A model generated the notes under the pieces. The model was not told where the DNA came from. It saw only the letters and a program-made list of their open reading frames with translations, and did no database searches. Position numbers and translations under genes: made by a program. From Herbaspirillum huttiense (GTDB taxonomy: Bacteria > Pseudomonadota > Gammaproteobacteria > Burkholderiales > Burkholderiaceae_D), in contig NZ_CP037993.1 in the NCBI RefSeq assembly GCF_004367745.1, positions 5,627,776 to 5,691,775 of the forward strand: DNA of 64,000 nt. The letters are read 5' to 3'. This document shows, piece by piece, positions 7,595 through 16,973 of the stretch; position 1 is the first letter of the stretch; each line of letters opens with the position of its first letter.

Positions 7595-9202
7595 TCAGCC
7601 CTGTCCCACCATGTCCAGCGCCAGCGCTTCGGCCACGCGGATGCCGTCGATGGCCGCCGACATGATCCCGCCCGCATAACCGGCCCCTTCACCAGCCGGA
7701 TACAGGCCCTTGGTGTTGAGGCTCTGCAGGGTGTGGTCGTCACGCTTGATGCGGATCGGCGAAGAGGTGCGCGTCTCGATGCCGGTCAGCACGGCGTCAT
7801 GCATGGAGTAGCCACGGATCTGCTTTTCGAAAGCCGGCAGCGCCTCGCGGATGGCATCGATGGCATACGTGGGCAGCGACGGGTTGAGGTCGCCCAGCGT
7901 CACGCCCGGCTTGTAGGACGGCTCCACGCTGCCCAGTTGGGTCGAGGGACGATTGGCGATGAAGTCGCCCACCAGTTGCCCCGGCGCATTGTAGTTGCCG
8001 CCGCCGAGCTCGTAAGCGCGGCTTTCCCACTCGCGCTGGAAGGCGATGCCGGCCAGCGGATGGCCCGGATAGTCGGCCGGCGAGATGCCCACCACGATGC
8101 CGCTGTTGGCATTGCGCTCGTTGCGCGAATACTGGCTCATGCCGTTGGTGACCACGCGGCCCGGTTCGGAGGTCGCCGCCACCACCGTACCGCCCGGGCA
8201 CATGCAGAAGCTGTAGACCGAACGGCCATTGGAGGCGTGGTGCACCAGCTTGTAGTCGGCCGCGCCCAGGATGGGATGGCCGGCACCGGGACCGAAGCGG
8301 CACTTGTCGATCAGCGACTGCGGGTGCTCGGCGCGGAAGCCGATCGAGAACGGCTTGGCCTCGATGTAGACACCGCGCTCGTAGAGCATCTCGAAGGTAT
8401 CGCGGGCGCTGTGGCCGATGGCCAGCACCACGTGGTCGGCTTCGATCTGTTCGCCGGTGTTCAGGGTCAGGCCACGGATCTGGCCATCTTCGATCAGCAC
8501 ATCCTCGACGCGCTGCTCGAAGCGCAACTCCCCGCCCAGCTTCTCGATCTTCTCGCGCATGAGCTGGATCATCTTGACCAGGCGGAAGGTGCCGATGTGG
8601 GGCTTGCTGACGTACATGATCTCCGGCGGCGCATCGGCGGCCACGAATTCGGCCAGCACCTTGCGGCCATAATGCTTGGGGTCCTTGACCTGGCTGTAGA
8701 GCTTGCCATCGGAGAAGGTCCCGGCCCCGCCTTCACCGAACTGCACGTTCGACTCCGGTTTCAATTCGCGCTGGCGCCACAGGCCCCAGGTGTCCTTGGT
8801 GCGCTCGCGCACGGTCTTGCCGCGTTCCAGGATGATGGGATTGAAGCCCATCTCGGCCAGGATCAGCGCCGCAAAAAGACCGCAGGGACCGAAGCCGATC
8901 ACCACCGGGCGCTTCTTGATGCTCGCCGGGGCGCGCGTGACGTAGTGATAGGAGGTATCGGGCGTGGGGCCGACATTGGTGGTCTTCGCATGGCGTGCCA
9001 GGACCGCCGCCTCGTCCTTCACCTCGACGTCGATGGTGTAGTTCAGGGTGATGGCCGTCTTCTTGCGGGCATCGTAGCTGCGGCGAAACAGCGTGAAGGA
9101 CAGCAGGTCGCCGGCCGGGATGCCCAGGCGATCGAGGATGGCGGCGTTCAGTTCGTCTTCCGTATGGCTCAACGGAAGGGTCAGTTCAGAGATGCGCAAC
9201 AT
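7595..9202 (-). CDS. FAD-dependent dehydrogenase of the COG2509 type
   Basis: A 535-aa soluble flavoprotein. An N-terminal domain of about 100 aa (MLRISELTLPLSHTEDEL..) precedes a Rossmann domain with VIGFGPCGLFAALILAEMG and the partner motif LERGKTVRERTKDTWGLW, then FGEGGAGTFSDGKLYS and, near the C-terminus, GLYPAGEGAGYAGGIMSAAIDGIRVAEAL. This architecture matches a widespread family of uncharacterised FAD dehydrogenases; the reaction is not known. It stands as a single gene between the phasin terminator and a divergent MarR-GNAT gene. Confidence 0.85.
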   Translation of the reverse strand: MLRISELTLPLSHTEDELNAAILDRLGIPAGDLLSFTLFRRSYDARKKTAITLNYTIDVEVKDEAAVLARHAKTTNVGPTPDTSYHYVTRAPASIKKRPVVIGFGPCGLFAALILAEMGFNPIILERGKTVRERTKDTWGLWRQRELKPESNVQFGEGGAGTFSDGKLYSQVKDPKHYGRKVLAEFVAADAPPEIMYVSKPHIGTFRLVKMIQLMREKIEKLGGELRFEQRVEDVLIEDGQIRGLTLNTGEQIEADHVVLAIGHSARDTFEMLYERGVYIEAKPFSIGFRAEHPQSLIDKCRFGPGAGHPILGAADYKLVHHASNGRSVYSFCMCPGGTVVAATSEPGRVVTNGMSQYSRNERNANSGIVVGISPADYPGHPLAGIAFQREWESRAYELGGGNYNAPGQLVGDFIANRPSTQLGSVEPSYKPGVTLGDLNPSLPTYAIDAIREALPAFEKQIRGYSMHDAVLTGIETRTSSPIRIKRDDHTLQSLNTKGLYPAGEGAGYAGGIMSAAIDGIRVAEALALDMVGQG

Positions 9203-9446
9203 GTGCGGGGACTTTCAACAAGACTGGGGATGCAGGAGGTGGCGCAGGCCACGATGGCCGGTGTGCTCACGGCGGAAGGCTGCGCGAAAGGCGACATTTT
9301 ACTCCAGCCCGGCAGGCGCTCCCAGCCCGGCCCCGCCAGTTGCGCAGGTGCGACAGCCAGCATGGCCCACGCCATCAAACAAGTTGCATAACGCAAGCAT
9401 CTGGCGCAGCATTGATTGCACTTCGCAACCATTACCGGATCTTGCC

Positions 9447-10424
9447 ATGGACTATGACGGCCTGCACTCTCCCCCGCGCGACCAGACCATCCGCCAGTTG
9501 CGCGAGCTGTCGCGCAAGCTGGTGCGGGAACTGGGCTTCATGCGCAGCACCCTGGCCGGCAGCGACCTGGCGCCCTCGGCGGTGCACGCGCTCATCGAGA
9601 TCGGCCTCAAACCCGGCCTGCAGGCGCGCGAGCTGGGCGAGCTGCTGTACCTGGACAAGTCCAACACCAGCCGCCAGCTGGCCAAGCTGGAGGCACTGGG
9701 GCTGGTACGCCGCAGCCCGGTGCCGGGCGACGGGCGCGCCTACAGTCTGGCGCTCACCGAAGAGGGGCAGGCGCTGCGCAAGAAGATCGACAAGTTCGCC
9801 ACCGACCAGGTCTCCGGCGCCCTGCGGCGCATCCTGCCGGAAGACCAGCAGGGCCTGGTGCGGGCGCTGGCGCTGTATTCCGAGGCCCTGTCGCGCGACA
9901 ACCCCAATGCAGCAGCGCGCCCGGCCAGAGGCGCGGCATCGGAATTGAGCACCGGCTACCAGCCCGGCTGCATCGGCGATATCGCCAGCCTGCATGCGCG
10001 CTACTACGCCGCGGCGGCCGGCTTCGGGGTGTTCTTCGAACACAAGGTGGCCAGCGAACTGGGCAGCTTCGCACAAACCCTGCCCCAGGCCGGCAAGCAG
10101 CTCTGGACCCACGTCGAACACGGGCGCTGCCTGGCCTCCATCGTGATCGATGGCGACCTGGAGCACCGGCAAGCACACCTGCGCTGGTTCATCGTCGACG
10201 ACAGCCTGCGCGGCAGCGGCGTGGGACGGCGCTTGCTGGAACAGGCCATGGCCTTTGTCGATGCCCATCGCCTGGCCTGTTATTTGTGGACCTTCCAGGG
10301 ACTGGATGCGGCACGCCACCTGTATCTGTCGGCCGGCTTCGAACTGGTGGAGGAATCGCCGGGTGAGCAATGGGGAAGCCGCGTGGTGGAGCAACGCTAC
10401 GAGCGCCCGGCGCGCAGGAAATGA
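9447..10424 (+). CDS. MarR-type winged-helix regulator fused to GNAT acetyltransferase
   Basis: A 325-aa two-domain protein. Residues about 15-150 form a MarR domain (IRQLRELSRKLVRELGFM..LGELLYLDKSNTSRQLAKLEALGLVRRSPVPGDGRAYSLALTEEG). Residues about 165-320 are a GNAT domain with an acetyl-CoA-binding loop, RGSGVGRRLLEQAMAF, and YLSAGFELVEES. The start is the ATG at 9447; longer upstream frames have no ribosome-binding site. Such fusions are known and are thought to couple DNA binding with acetylation of a small molecule or protein. It is divergent from the FAD-dehydrogenase gene, so that gene is a possible target. Confidence 0.9.
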   Translation: MDYDGLHSPPRDQTIRQLRELSRKLVRELGFMRSTLAGSDLAPSAVHALIEIGLKPGLQARELGELLYLDKSNTSRQLAKLEALGLVRRSPVPGDGRAYSLALTEEGQALRKKIDKFATDQVSGALRRILPEDQQGLVRALALYSEALSRDNPNAAARPARGAASELSTGYQPGCIGDIASLHARYYAAAAGFGVFFEHKVASELGSFAQTLPQAGKQLWTHVEHGRCLASIVIDGDLEHRQAHLRWFIVDDSLRGSGVGRRLLEQAMAFVDAHRLACYLWTFQGLDAARHLYLSAGFELVEESPGEQWGSRVVEQRYERPARRK

Positions 10425-10656
10425 GCGGTGCAGGGCGCGCGGCATGTATCGGTATGCCGCGATTTGTTACCGGATTCCCTCGCGTGGCGCTGCTTTCGGG
10501 GCTGCCTTCGGGCTGCAATACGGCAGCGGTGGCAGGCACGGACACAACTGGAAACACAACATTACAGTCTTAAAGAAGCCCGGCTCCTACAGTGGTTTTC
10601 ACAGCGCGGCCCCGCTTGCGCTGCATCCACGCATCACCACCTTGCAGGAGTCCAAC

Positions 10657-10992
10657 ATGAAAACCAAGACCACTCGCCTCGCCTTCGCCCTTCTCACGAC
10701 CCTTTCCGCGCTCGGTGCCACCGCAGCGTTGGCCCCTGCCGCGCAAGCGCAGGTGGTCGGCGTCGATGTACGCATCGGCACGCCACCGCCCGCCCCGCGT
10801 TATGAAGTGGTACCCGCCCCGCGTCACGGCTATGCCTGGGCACCCGGCTACTGGGCCTGGAACGGCCATCGTCACATCTGGATCGGCGGCCACTGGGAAC
10901 GCGTGCGCCGCGACTACGCCCGCTATGAGCCGGCGCACTGGCAACCGGGTCCGGGTGGCTGGGTGTTCATTCCGGGTCACTGGGTGCGTTGA
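10657..10992 (+). CDS. Secreted YXWGXW-repeat protein
   Basis: A 111-aa protein with a Sec signal peptide (MKTKTTRLAFALLTTLSALG..APAAQAQ, cleavage about residue 31). The mature part is rich in Trp, Tyr, His and Gly, with repeated units such as GYAWAPGYWAWNGHRHIWIGGHW and GWVFIPGHW. This is the YXWGXW repeat family, small periplasmic or surface proteins of unknown role, often envelope-stress related. A good GGAG ribosome-binding site precedes the ATG. The 3' end overlaps the convergent mnmC stop by 26 bp. Confidence 0.85.
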   Translation: MKTKTTRLAFALLTTLSALGATAALAPAAQAQVVGVDVRIGTPPPAPRYEVVPAPRHGYAWAPGYWAWNGHRHIWIGGHWERVRRDYARYEPAHWQPGPGGWVFIPGHWVR

Positions 10993-12844
10993 GGCCGATC
11001 GCTGAATCCGCGCCGAAACGGGCCGGGTCCAGCGCTGCCACCAATTCGCGCGGCAGCGGCAAGGGCTCGCGCTCGATCATCGCGGCCAGCAACTCGGCCA
11101 TCAGCGGTGCCCAGATCAGGCCGCGCGAGGCATAGCCCAACAAGCCATAGATCCCCGCCTCACCCGGCAAGGCACCGACCAGCGGCAAGCGGTCCGGCGC
11201 AATGCAGCGCTGACCGACCCGCCCAGGAAGATCCGCATCCGCCTGCGGCAGCGACATGTGTGCCGCGATCTGCGGCAGCATGTGCTGCAGGCGGGCCAGG
11301 TTCTCGGCATGGCTGTCGGCACGCAGGGCCGGATCGTCAAAGCGATCATAGCTGGCCCCCATGCACACCTGCCCGGCATAGGGGCGCGTGAGGTAACCGT
11401 CACCACACAGCGCATGCGGCAAATCGGGGAAGCCTGTTGCAGGCAGGTGCGTGACCTGGCCGCGTACTGCATTGAGCGGCAAACCCGCCGCCTGCTCCAG
11501 CACGCGCGCCTGCGCGCCCGCTGCGAGGATCACCACCGGTGCTTGCGCGATCAGCAGGCCAGCGGCATCGAGCGCCTGCCATTGACCGTCCACGCGTACC
11601 AGACGGACGACGGCGCGATTGAAATGCGTGCGCACCTCGCCTTGCGACTGCGCCACCGCCAGCATGCGGCGGCACACCGAGGGCGGATTGAGCCAGCCCG
11701 CTTCCGGGAAGAAATAGCCGCCGCCCATGGTCGGCATGCCCAGTGCGCTTGCCGTCTTACTGGCGGACATCCAGCGCGCATAACGCGGCGGATACTGCCA
11801 CTCCTGCGCGCCCTGCTCGAAGGAGATCGCCTGCTTGGCATCGCGGCCGAATTGCAGGATGCCGCAGCGCTCGCCACGAATGGCGGCGTGATCGTCCAGA
11901 CCGACCCCGCCCAGATCATCGAGACGCTGCGAGGCAAACAGAAAAGCCGCACGCGTGAGCCGCGCCAGCGGGCTGTCATCGCGAGCCAGCGCGGGCATGA
12001 AGAGACCACCGTGATTGCCTGAAGCGCGGGTGGCCACCTCCGGGCCCGCATCGATGAGATCGACGCACCAGCCGCGTGCCGTGAGCCGCTCGGCGGCAGC
12101 GGTGCCGGCCAGCCCGGCCCCGATCACCAGCGCCTGCCGTGCATGCGGCAGATCGCGCCGCAACGGCGTATCGGACGCCGCCACATGCGTGGCCGGACGC
12201 GCCCAGGCCGGTGCATAACGCAAGGCCAGCGCGCCGTCCTGCGCCTGTCCATGGAAACCGACCTGACGCATCGCCGCCGCCAGCGCCGCATCGCCAGCCG
12301 CACCGAACACCAGTGCCCGCGCCCCGGTCCAGGCCAACCGCGCCAGGCGCTTGCAGGCATGCGCATGCCAGGATGGCGCGGCGGGATCGAAGCGGGTCGG
12401 GTCCGCATGCAGGTAGAACAGGTCTACCGGCGCTTCCAGCCGGGCCAGCTCTTCTTCCAATGCACCCCAGATCAGAGTCAGCGTGACGCGGCCTTCATCG
12501 AGCAAGAGGCGGTGCGTGCCCGGCAAGGGCAGCGGCCATGCAGCGCGCAAGGCCTGTGCATAAGTCAAGTCTTCGGAGAGGACTTCCGCGGATGGCGGAT
12601 GCGGCAGGATCGCAATGTAGTGCAAATGTGCGGCGCCCTCCCCTTGCGCGCGCTGGCGGGCGAAGGCATGCCAGGTGGCGAAGAAGGACTGACCCAGCCC
12701 GAAATGCAGGTCCAGCACGGTGGCGCTGCACTGTTCGCGCAGGCAGTCCGGAACGCCCTGCAGTGCGGCGGTGATGGTATCGGCCTCGGCGCGCCAGGCG
12801 GCCAGCAATTCAGGGGAGGCAAGTTGAAGAGGACGCGCAGGCAT
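10967..12844 (-). CDS. mnmC: MnmC, FAD-dependent tRNA cmnm5s2U34 oxidoreductase with degenerate methyltransferase half
   Basis: A 625-aa protein. The C-terminal half is a clear MnmC FAD oxidase: IGAGLAGTAAAERLTARGW from residue 241, GNHGGLFMPALARDDSP, and a late QRCIAPDRLPLVGALPG..GLLGYASRGLIWAPLMAELLAA. It removes the carboxymethyl group from cmnm5s2U34 in tRNA. The N-terminal half keeps the MnmD layout but not its motifs: the expected ESGFGTGLNFL reads DLHFGLGQSFF (45-55), and the catalytic LDGFAP region reads YLHADPTRFD, putting His146 where Asp is expected. Methyl transfer may be lost. The start at 12844 is preferred over far-upstream codons; a perfect DnaA box lies 13 bp upstream. Confidence 0.8.
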   Translation of the reverse strand: MPARPLQLASPELLAAWRAEADTITAALQGVPDCLREQCSATVLDLHFGLGQSFFATWHAFARQRAQGEGAAHLHYIAILPHPPSAEVLSEDLTYAQALRAAWPLPLPGTHRLLLDEGRVTLTLIWGALEEELARLEAPVDLFYLHADPTRFDPAAPSWHAHACKRLARLAWTGARALVFGAAGDAALAAAMRQVGFHGQAQDGALALRYAPAWARPATHVAASDTPLRRDLPHARQALVIGAGLAGTAAAERLTARGWCVDLIDAGPEVATRASGNHGGLFMPALARDDSPLARLTRAAFLFASQRLDDLGGVGLDDHAAIRGERCGILQFGRDAKQAISFEQGAQEWQYPPRYARWMSASKTASALGMPTMGGGYFFPEAGWLNPPSVCRRMLAVAQSQGEVRTHFNRAVVRLVRVDGQWQALDAAGLLIAQAPVVILAAGAQARVLEQAAGLPLNAVRGQVTHLPATGFPDLPHALCGDGYLTRPYAGQVCMGASYDRFDDPALRADSHAENLARLQHMLPQIAAHMSLPQADADLPGRVGQRCIAPDRLPLVGALPGEAGIYGLLGYASRGLIWAPLMAELLAAMIEREPLPLPRELVAALDPARFGADSAIGLNAPSDPE

Positions 12845-12856
12845 CGTGAAAAGCCC

Positions 12857-12865
12857 TGTGGATAA
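12857..12865 (-). promoter_or_regulatory. Isolated perfect DnaA box upstream of mnmC
   Basis: TGTGGATAA on plus (TTATCCACA on minus) lies in the short spacer between mnmC and the divergent AEC permease. It is the only perfect box seen outside the right-hand end of the window. It may be chance or a DnaA regulatory site. Confidence 0.35.
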
Positions 12866-12981
12866 ATCAGACAAGGCCGCCATTCTACGCCGCCCGCCCC
12901 GTGCGGCATTGCGCCTTGACAAAGCAGGAGCGGCTCCGTAGGGTCTGTTCCCACCTCCGACGCCGGTCAACCCGCCACGCC

Positions 12982-13917
12982 ATGCTCGCCATCTTCAACA
13001 TCGTCTTCCCGATTTTTTCGTTGATCTTCCTGGGCTGGATGTGCCGCAAGCGCCGCATCCTCTCGGCGAGCGCGGCCAGCGAGCTGAACCGCTTCGTGAT
13101 CTGGCTGGCGCTGCCGGCGCTGCTGTTCGATTCCATGTCGCGCCTCAAACCCGCGGACTTCGCCAACCTGCGCTTCATCGCCGTCTTCGCCATCGGCGTA
13201 GCGGTGGTGTTCCTGATCACCGCCGCGCTGCGCCTGCGCCAGAAAGCGGCCGCCCCTGACGTCATCATCGATAGCCTCGGCAGTTCCTATGCCAATACCG
13301 GCTTCATCGGCATTCCGCTGTGCTACCTGGCCTTCGGCAGCGACGGCCTGCCGCCCTCGGTGATCGCCATGGTGATGACGGCCTGCCTGCTCTTTGCGGT
13401 CGCCATCGTGCTGCTGGAAACCTGCCTGCATGCCCAGGCCGCCTTCGGCCAGACCGTCGCCAAGGTGGGCCGCTCGCTGCTGCGCAATCCCATCATGATC
13501 GCGCCAGTGGCCGGCATCATCGTGGCCCTGAGCGGGGTGGCCATCCCGCCGGGCGTGCAGCAGCTCTTCAAGATTCTGGGCGGTGCGGCCGGTCCTTGCG
13601 CGCTGGTCTCGCTGGGGCTGTTCCTGGCCCAGCCGGTGCGCACGGCGGGAGGCTCGCCGGTGTGGCTGCTGGTGGCCTTCAAACTGCTGCTGCAGCCGGC
13701 CGTGACCGCCGTGCTGGCCTACTGGATCCTGCCCATGCCGCGCCTGTGGGCCGACAGCGCGGTGCTGCTGGCGGCGCTGCCCATCGGTACCGGCCCCTTC
13801 ATGCTGGCCGAGCTGTACCAGCGCGAAGTCACCGCCATGTCGCGCGCCATCCTGTACTCCACCACCCTCTCGCTGCCCACCATCGCGCTCATCCTGGCCT
13901 GGATTGCGCATCATTGA
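12982..13917 (+). CDS. AEC (auxin efflux carrier) family permease
   Basis: A 311-aa integral membrane protein with ten predicted helices in two halves, starting MLAIFNIVFPIFSLIFLGWM. Family landmarks include the first-half SELNRFVIWLALPALLFDSM, SSYANTGFIGIPL, and near the end LLAALPIGTGPFMLAELYQ. Relatives export or import dicarboxylates such as malonate or malate; the substrate here is unknown. The start at 12982 removes an unlikely basic extension encoded from 12901. It is divergent from mnmC and convergent with the GGDEF-EAL gene. Confidence 0.85.
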   Translation: MLAIFNIVFPIFSLIFLGWMCRKRRILSASAASELNRFVIWLALPALLFDSMSRLKPADFANLRFIAVFAIGVAVVFLITAALRLRQKAAAPDVIIDSLGSSYANTGFIGIPLCYLAFGSDGLPPSVIAMVMTACLLFAVAIVLLETCLHAQAAFGQTVAKVGRSLLRNPIMIAPVAGIIVALSGVAIPPGVQQLFKILGGAAGPCALVSLGLFLAQPVRTAGGSPVWLLVAFKLLLQPAVTAVLAYWILPMPRLWADSAVLLAALPIGTGPFMLAELYQREVTAMSRAILYSTTLSLPTIALILAWIAHH

Positions 13918-13931
13918 GCCCAATATGAAAA

Positions 13932-13959
13932 AGGCCGCAGCGGCATTGCCGTGCGGCCT
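13932..13959 (-). terminator. Rho-independent terminator of the GGDEF-EAL gene
   Basis: AGGCCGCA at 13932-13939 pairs with TGCGGCCT at 13952-13959. On the minus strand the stem is followed by a short U-run (the A-run at 13928-13932). Confidence 0.65.
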
Positions 13960-13986
13960 GATTCCAGAACAGCGCGTGAAGAAAAA

Positions 13987-16827
13987 TTACAAAATTACCC
14001 GCTCTTCGCGCAGGATCTGCTCGAACTTCTCGGCCGCCACCGGCGGGCTGAACAGGTAACCCTGGATCTCGTCGCAGCCATAGTGGCGCAGGTAGTCCAG
14101 CTGCTCATCGGTCTCCACGCCTTCGGCAATGACGCGCAGTTTCAAGTGGCGCGCCAGCGAGATGATGGAGGCGGTGATGGCCGCATCATCGGCATCGATG
14201 GTGATGTCACGCACGAAGGAACGGTCGATCTTGAGCACGTCGATGGGGAAGCGCTTCAGGTAGGCCAGCGACGAATAACCGGTGCCGAAGTCGTCAATGG
14301 AAAGTCGGATGCCCAGCTTCTTCAGGCCCGCCAGGATGCCGATGGCATGCTCGACGTCGGTCATCATGAGGCTCTCGGTGAGTTCGATTTCCAGCGAGGC
14401 CGGCGGCAGGCCGGTGTCTTGCAGCACATCGGCAATCGAAGAGACCAGATCCTTCTGCAGGAACTGGCCCACCGAGAGGTTGACCGACACGCTGATGTCC
14501 TCATGCCCGGCCAGTTGCCACTGGCGGCACTGGGTGCAGGCGGTGCGCAGGACCCAGGCACCGATGGGCAGGATCAGGCCGGTCTCTTCGGCCAGGCCGA
14601 TGAAGCGCGCCGGCGAGACCATGCCCAGTTGCGGATGCAGCCAGCGGATCAGCGCCTCGCTGCCCACCACGCGGCCCGAGGCCAGGTCCACCTTGGGCTG
14701 GTAGTGCAGCAGGAATTCGCCGTGATCCAGCGCATTGCGCAGGTCGCCTTCGATGCGCAGGCGTTCCAGCGCCTGCTCGTTCATGGCCGGGGTGTAGAAC
14801 TGGAAATTGTTGCGGCCGGTCTGCTTGCCGCGATACATGGCGATGTCGGCGTGCTTGATCAGCGTCTCGCCATCGGTACCATCGTTGGGATAGCAGGCCA
14901 CACCGATGCTGCAGGTCATGAACAGCGTATGGCCGCCCAGCGTGACGGGGGCCGCCACCGCATCCATGATGCGTTGCAGGCTGCGGGTGTCGAGCGAGAG
15001 TTCGTCCTGCTCCGGCAGGATCATGATGAATTCGTCGCCACCCAGCCGTGCCACCGTATCGGCTTCACGCACGGCGGCGCGCAAGCGACCGGCCACCGTG
15101 CGCAGCAGGGTATCGCCAGCCTTGTGGCCGAGGGTGTCGTTGACGAACTTGAAGCGGTCCAGGTCCACGAACACCACCCACAAGGCCTGCTTCTGCCGCT
15201 CGGCCGTGCCGATGGCCTGCTCCAGATGATGGCGCAGCATGTGGCGGTTGATCAGGCCGGTGAGCGTGTCGCGGCTGGCCTGGAATTCCAGTTCGGCTTC
15301 ATAGCGCTTCATCGAGGTGATGTCGTAGAGCGCCGCCACGAAATGCGTCACCACGCCACTCTCGTCACGCACCGGGGCGATGTAGAAATCGTTCCACAGC
15401 TCCGAGCCATCCTTGTGATAGTTGCGCAGTACAACGTTGTGTTCGCGCTGTTCGCGCATGGCGATCCAGACAGTCTCGAAACCTTCAGGATCGCTGTCGC
15501 GGCCTTCCAGGAAACGAATGCTCTTGCCCACCGCTTCGCCGCTGCTGTAGCCGGTGATGCGAGCGAAGGCCGGATTGACGTATTCGATGACGTAGTCCGG
15601 CTCCTGCGCCGAGAGGATCAGGATGGCATTGGCACTGGCCTCGATGGCCTGATGACGCAGGCGCAGCGCACGCTCGGCGAGGCGGCGGGCCTTGATGTCA
15701 TCCGACAGCAGGGCATTGGTGGTGCGCAGCTCGGCGGTCTTGTCTTCCACCAGTTGCTGCACGCGGTGCGAACGCATCGACAGCGCACGCATGTAGGCCG
15801 CGCCCAGCAGCGAAGCGATCACGCCGACCAGGCCGATGAGCAGCGAACCGTAGTGGTCCGAGAAGACCGACCGTGGCGGGATGCTGATCTCCATGTGCCA
15901 GGTCTGGCCGGCGATGTCGAAACTGGTGATGGTGGTGGAGGGATGGCGGAAGAAGCTGCCCGGCTTGATGACCTGGTCCATCCACTGCATGGCGCGGGGC
16001 TGGCTGTCGTGGCGGTAGACCAGGTTGGCCGGATCGGCCTGGGGTCCGACGTAGAGGCGCAGGCCGATCTCATGGTCGGACATCAGCCCGGCACCGTCGA
16101 GAATCTTCTGCACCAGGCCGTTGAGTTCCAGTACGGCGGTGGTATCGCCGACCAGCAGTGCGCGACGGGCCGCCGTATCGGTCGGCTGTACGCCACCGCG
16201 ATAGACCGGCTGGATCACCAGCAGACCGCGCTCATCCGGACCGGTCTGGGCCAGCCGGATCGGCGGCGTTGAAGAAGGATTCCCGCTGACCACGGCCGCA
16301 TCGAGCGCGCCCATGATGGCGGGATTGCGCGAGACATCCAGCCCGAGCGCCGCTTCATTGCCGGCCACCGGTTCCACGTAATCGACCACCAGATAGGTCG
16401 GTTGCTGCGAGGCGCGCACGGTGCGGTCACCATCGAGCGCAGTGATTTCAAAGCCCGGCTTGGCCCCCTGGCGCAGAGCTTCGAAGACCAGGCGATCTTC
16501 GTCGGCCACGAAGCGCTGCACGCTGAAGGCGCGCACATAGGGATAGCGTTCCAGCAGAGGCCGCGTGAAGCTCTCGAACTGTTCGCGCGTGGGATCGCCC
16601 ACGGTGGCATAGAAATGGTTCACCACCGACTGTACCTGCACCGCCTCTTCCAGACCGCGCTGTATGGTGAAGGCGCGCAGGCCCGCCCGACGCTCGAAGT
16701 CGAGCTGGACGGCATCCTCTTCCAGATGGCTGGTCGCGACGAACACCGTCGCAGTGGCACACAAACCCAGCATCAGCGTGAGCGATGCCGACAACGTTGC
16801 CCCCAGCTTGTTGATCACACGCTGCAT
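13987..16827 (-). CDS. Membrane CHASE-PAS-GGDEF-EAL cyclic-di-GMP enzyme
   Basis: A 946-aa sensor. An N-terminal helix (12-32), a periplasmic CHASE domain (about 45-270, with HFYATVGDPTREQFESF and PYVRAFSVQRFV), a second helix near 325-345, a coiled linker and a PAS domain (about 390-510) precede the output modules. The GGDEF motif is intact (ARLGGDEFIMI, near 597), so diguanylate cyclase activity is possible. The EAL domain keeps GSEALIRW near 722, ELTESLMM and DDFGTGYSSLAYLKRFP, so phosphodiesterase activity is also likely. It is a single gene. The signal is probably a small extracytoplasmic molecule; net direction of activity is unknown. Confidence 0.92.
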   Translation of the reverse strand: MQRVINKLGATLSASLTLMLGLCATATVFVATSHLEEDAVQLDFERRAGLRAFTIQRGLEEAVQVQSVVNHFYATVGDPTREQFESFTRPLLERYPYVRAFSVQRFVADEDRLVFEALRQGAKPGFEITALDGDRTVRASQQPTYLVVDYVEPVAGNEAALGLDVSRNPAIMGALDAAVVSGNPSSTPPIRLAQTGPDERGLLVIQPVYRGGVQPTDTAARRALLVGDTTAVLELNGLVQKILDGAGLMSDHEIGLRLYVGPQADPANLVYRHDSQPRAMQWMDQVIKPGSFFRHPSTTITSFDIAGQTWHMEISIPPRSVFSDHYGSLLIGLVGVIASLLGAAYMRALSMRSHRVQQLVEDKTAELRTTNALLSDDIKARRLAERALRLRHQAIEASANAILILSAQEPDYVIEYVNPAFARITGYSSGEAVGKSIRFLEGRDSDPEGFETVWIAMREQREHNVVLRNYHKDGSELWNDFYIAPVRDESGVVTHFVAALYDITSMKRYEAELEFQASRDTLTGLINRHMLRHHLEQAIGTAERQKQALWVVFVDLDRFKFVNDTLGHKAGDTLLRTVAGRLRAAVREADTVARLGGDEFIMILPEQDELSLDTRSLQRIMDAVAAPVTLGGHTLFMTCSIGVACYPNDGTDGETLIKHADIAMYRGKQTGRNNFQFYTPAMNEQALERLRIEGDLRNALDHGEFLLHYQPKVDLASGRVVGSEALIRWLHPQLGMVSPARFIGLAEETGLILPIGAWVLRTACTQCRQWQLAGHEDISVSVNLSVGQFLQKDLVSSIADVLQDTGLPPASLEIELTESLMMTDVEHAIGILAGLKKLGIRLSIDDFGTGYSSLAYLKRFPIDVLKIDRSFVRDITIDADDAAITASIISLARHLKLRVIAEGVETDEQLDYLRHYGCDEIQGYLFSPPVAAEKFEQILREERVIL

Positions 16828-16973
16828 AAACGAATCGTTATATCCCTTAGGAGAGCCCGATCATAATCCGGGACTCCCCTTGTTATCGGTCAAAGCGCAT
16901 TTATTTTTAACCGGACCAGCCTGCTCGCATGTTTCCACATGGGAACAAACGCATTTGTTTAGCGTGACCGGGC

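Noticed and set aside
7577..9391. A 604-codon plus frame opposite the FAD dehydrogenase
   Set aside because: Shadow frame; it has no recognisable motif and crosses the terminator and the divergent promoter.
13951..16272. A 773-codon open frame on plus opposite the GGDEF-EAL gene
   Set aside because: It is a shadow of a high-GC gene on the other strand. The minus frame has complete domains and motifs; the plus frame has none. Similar long antisense frames occur opposite most genes here.
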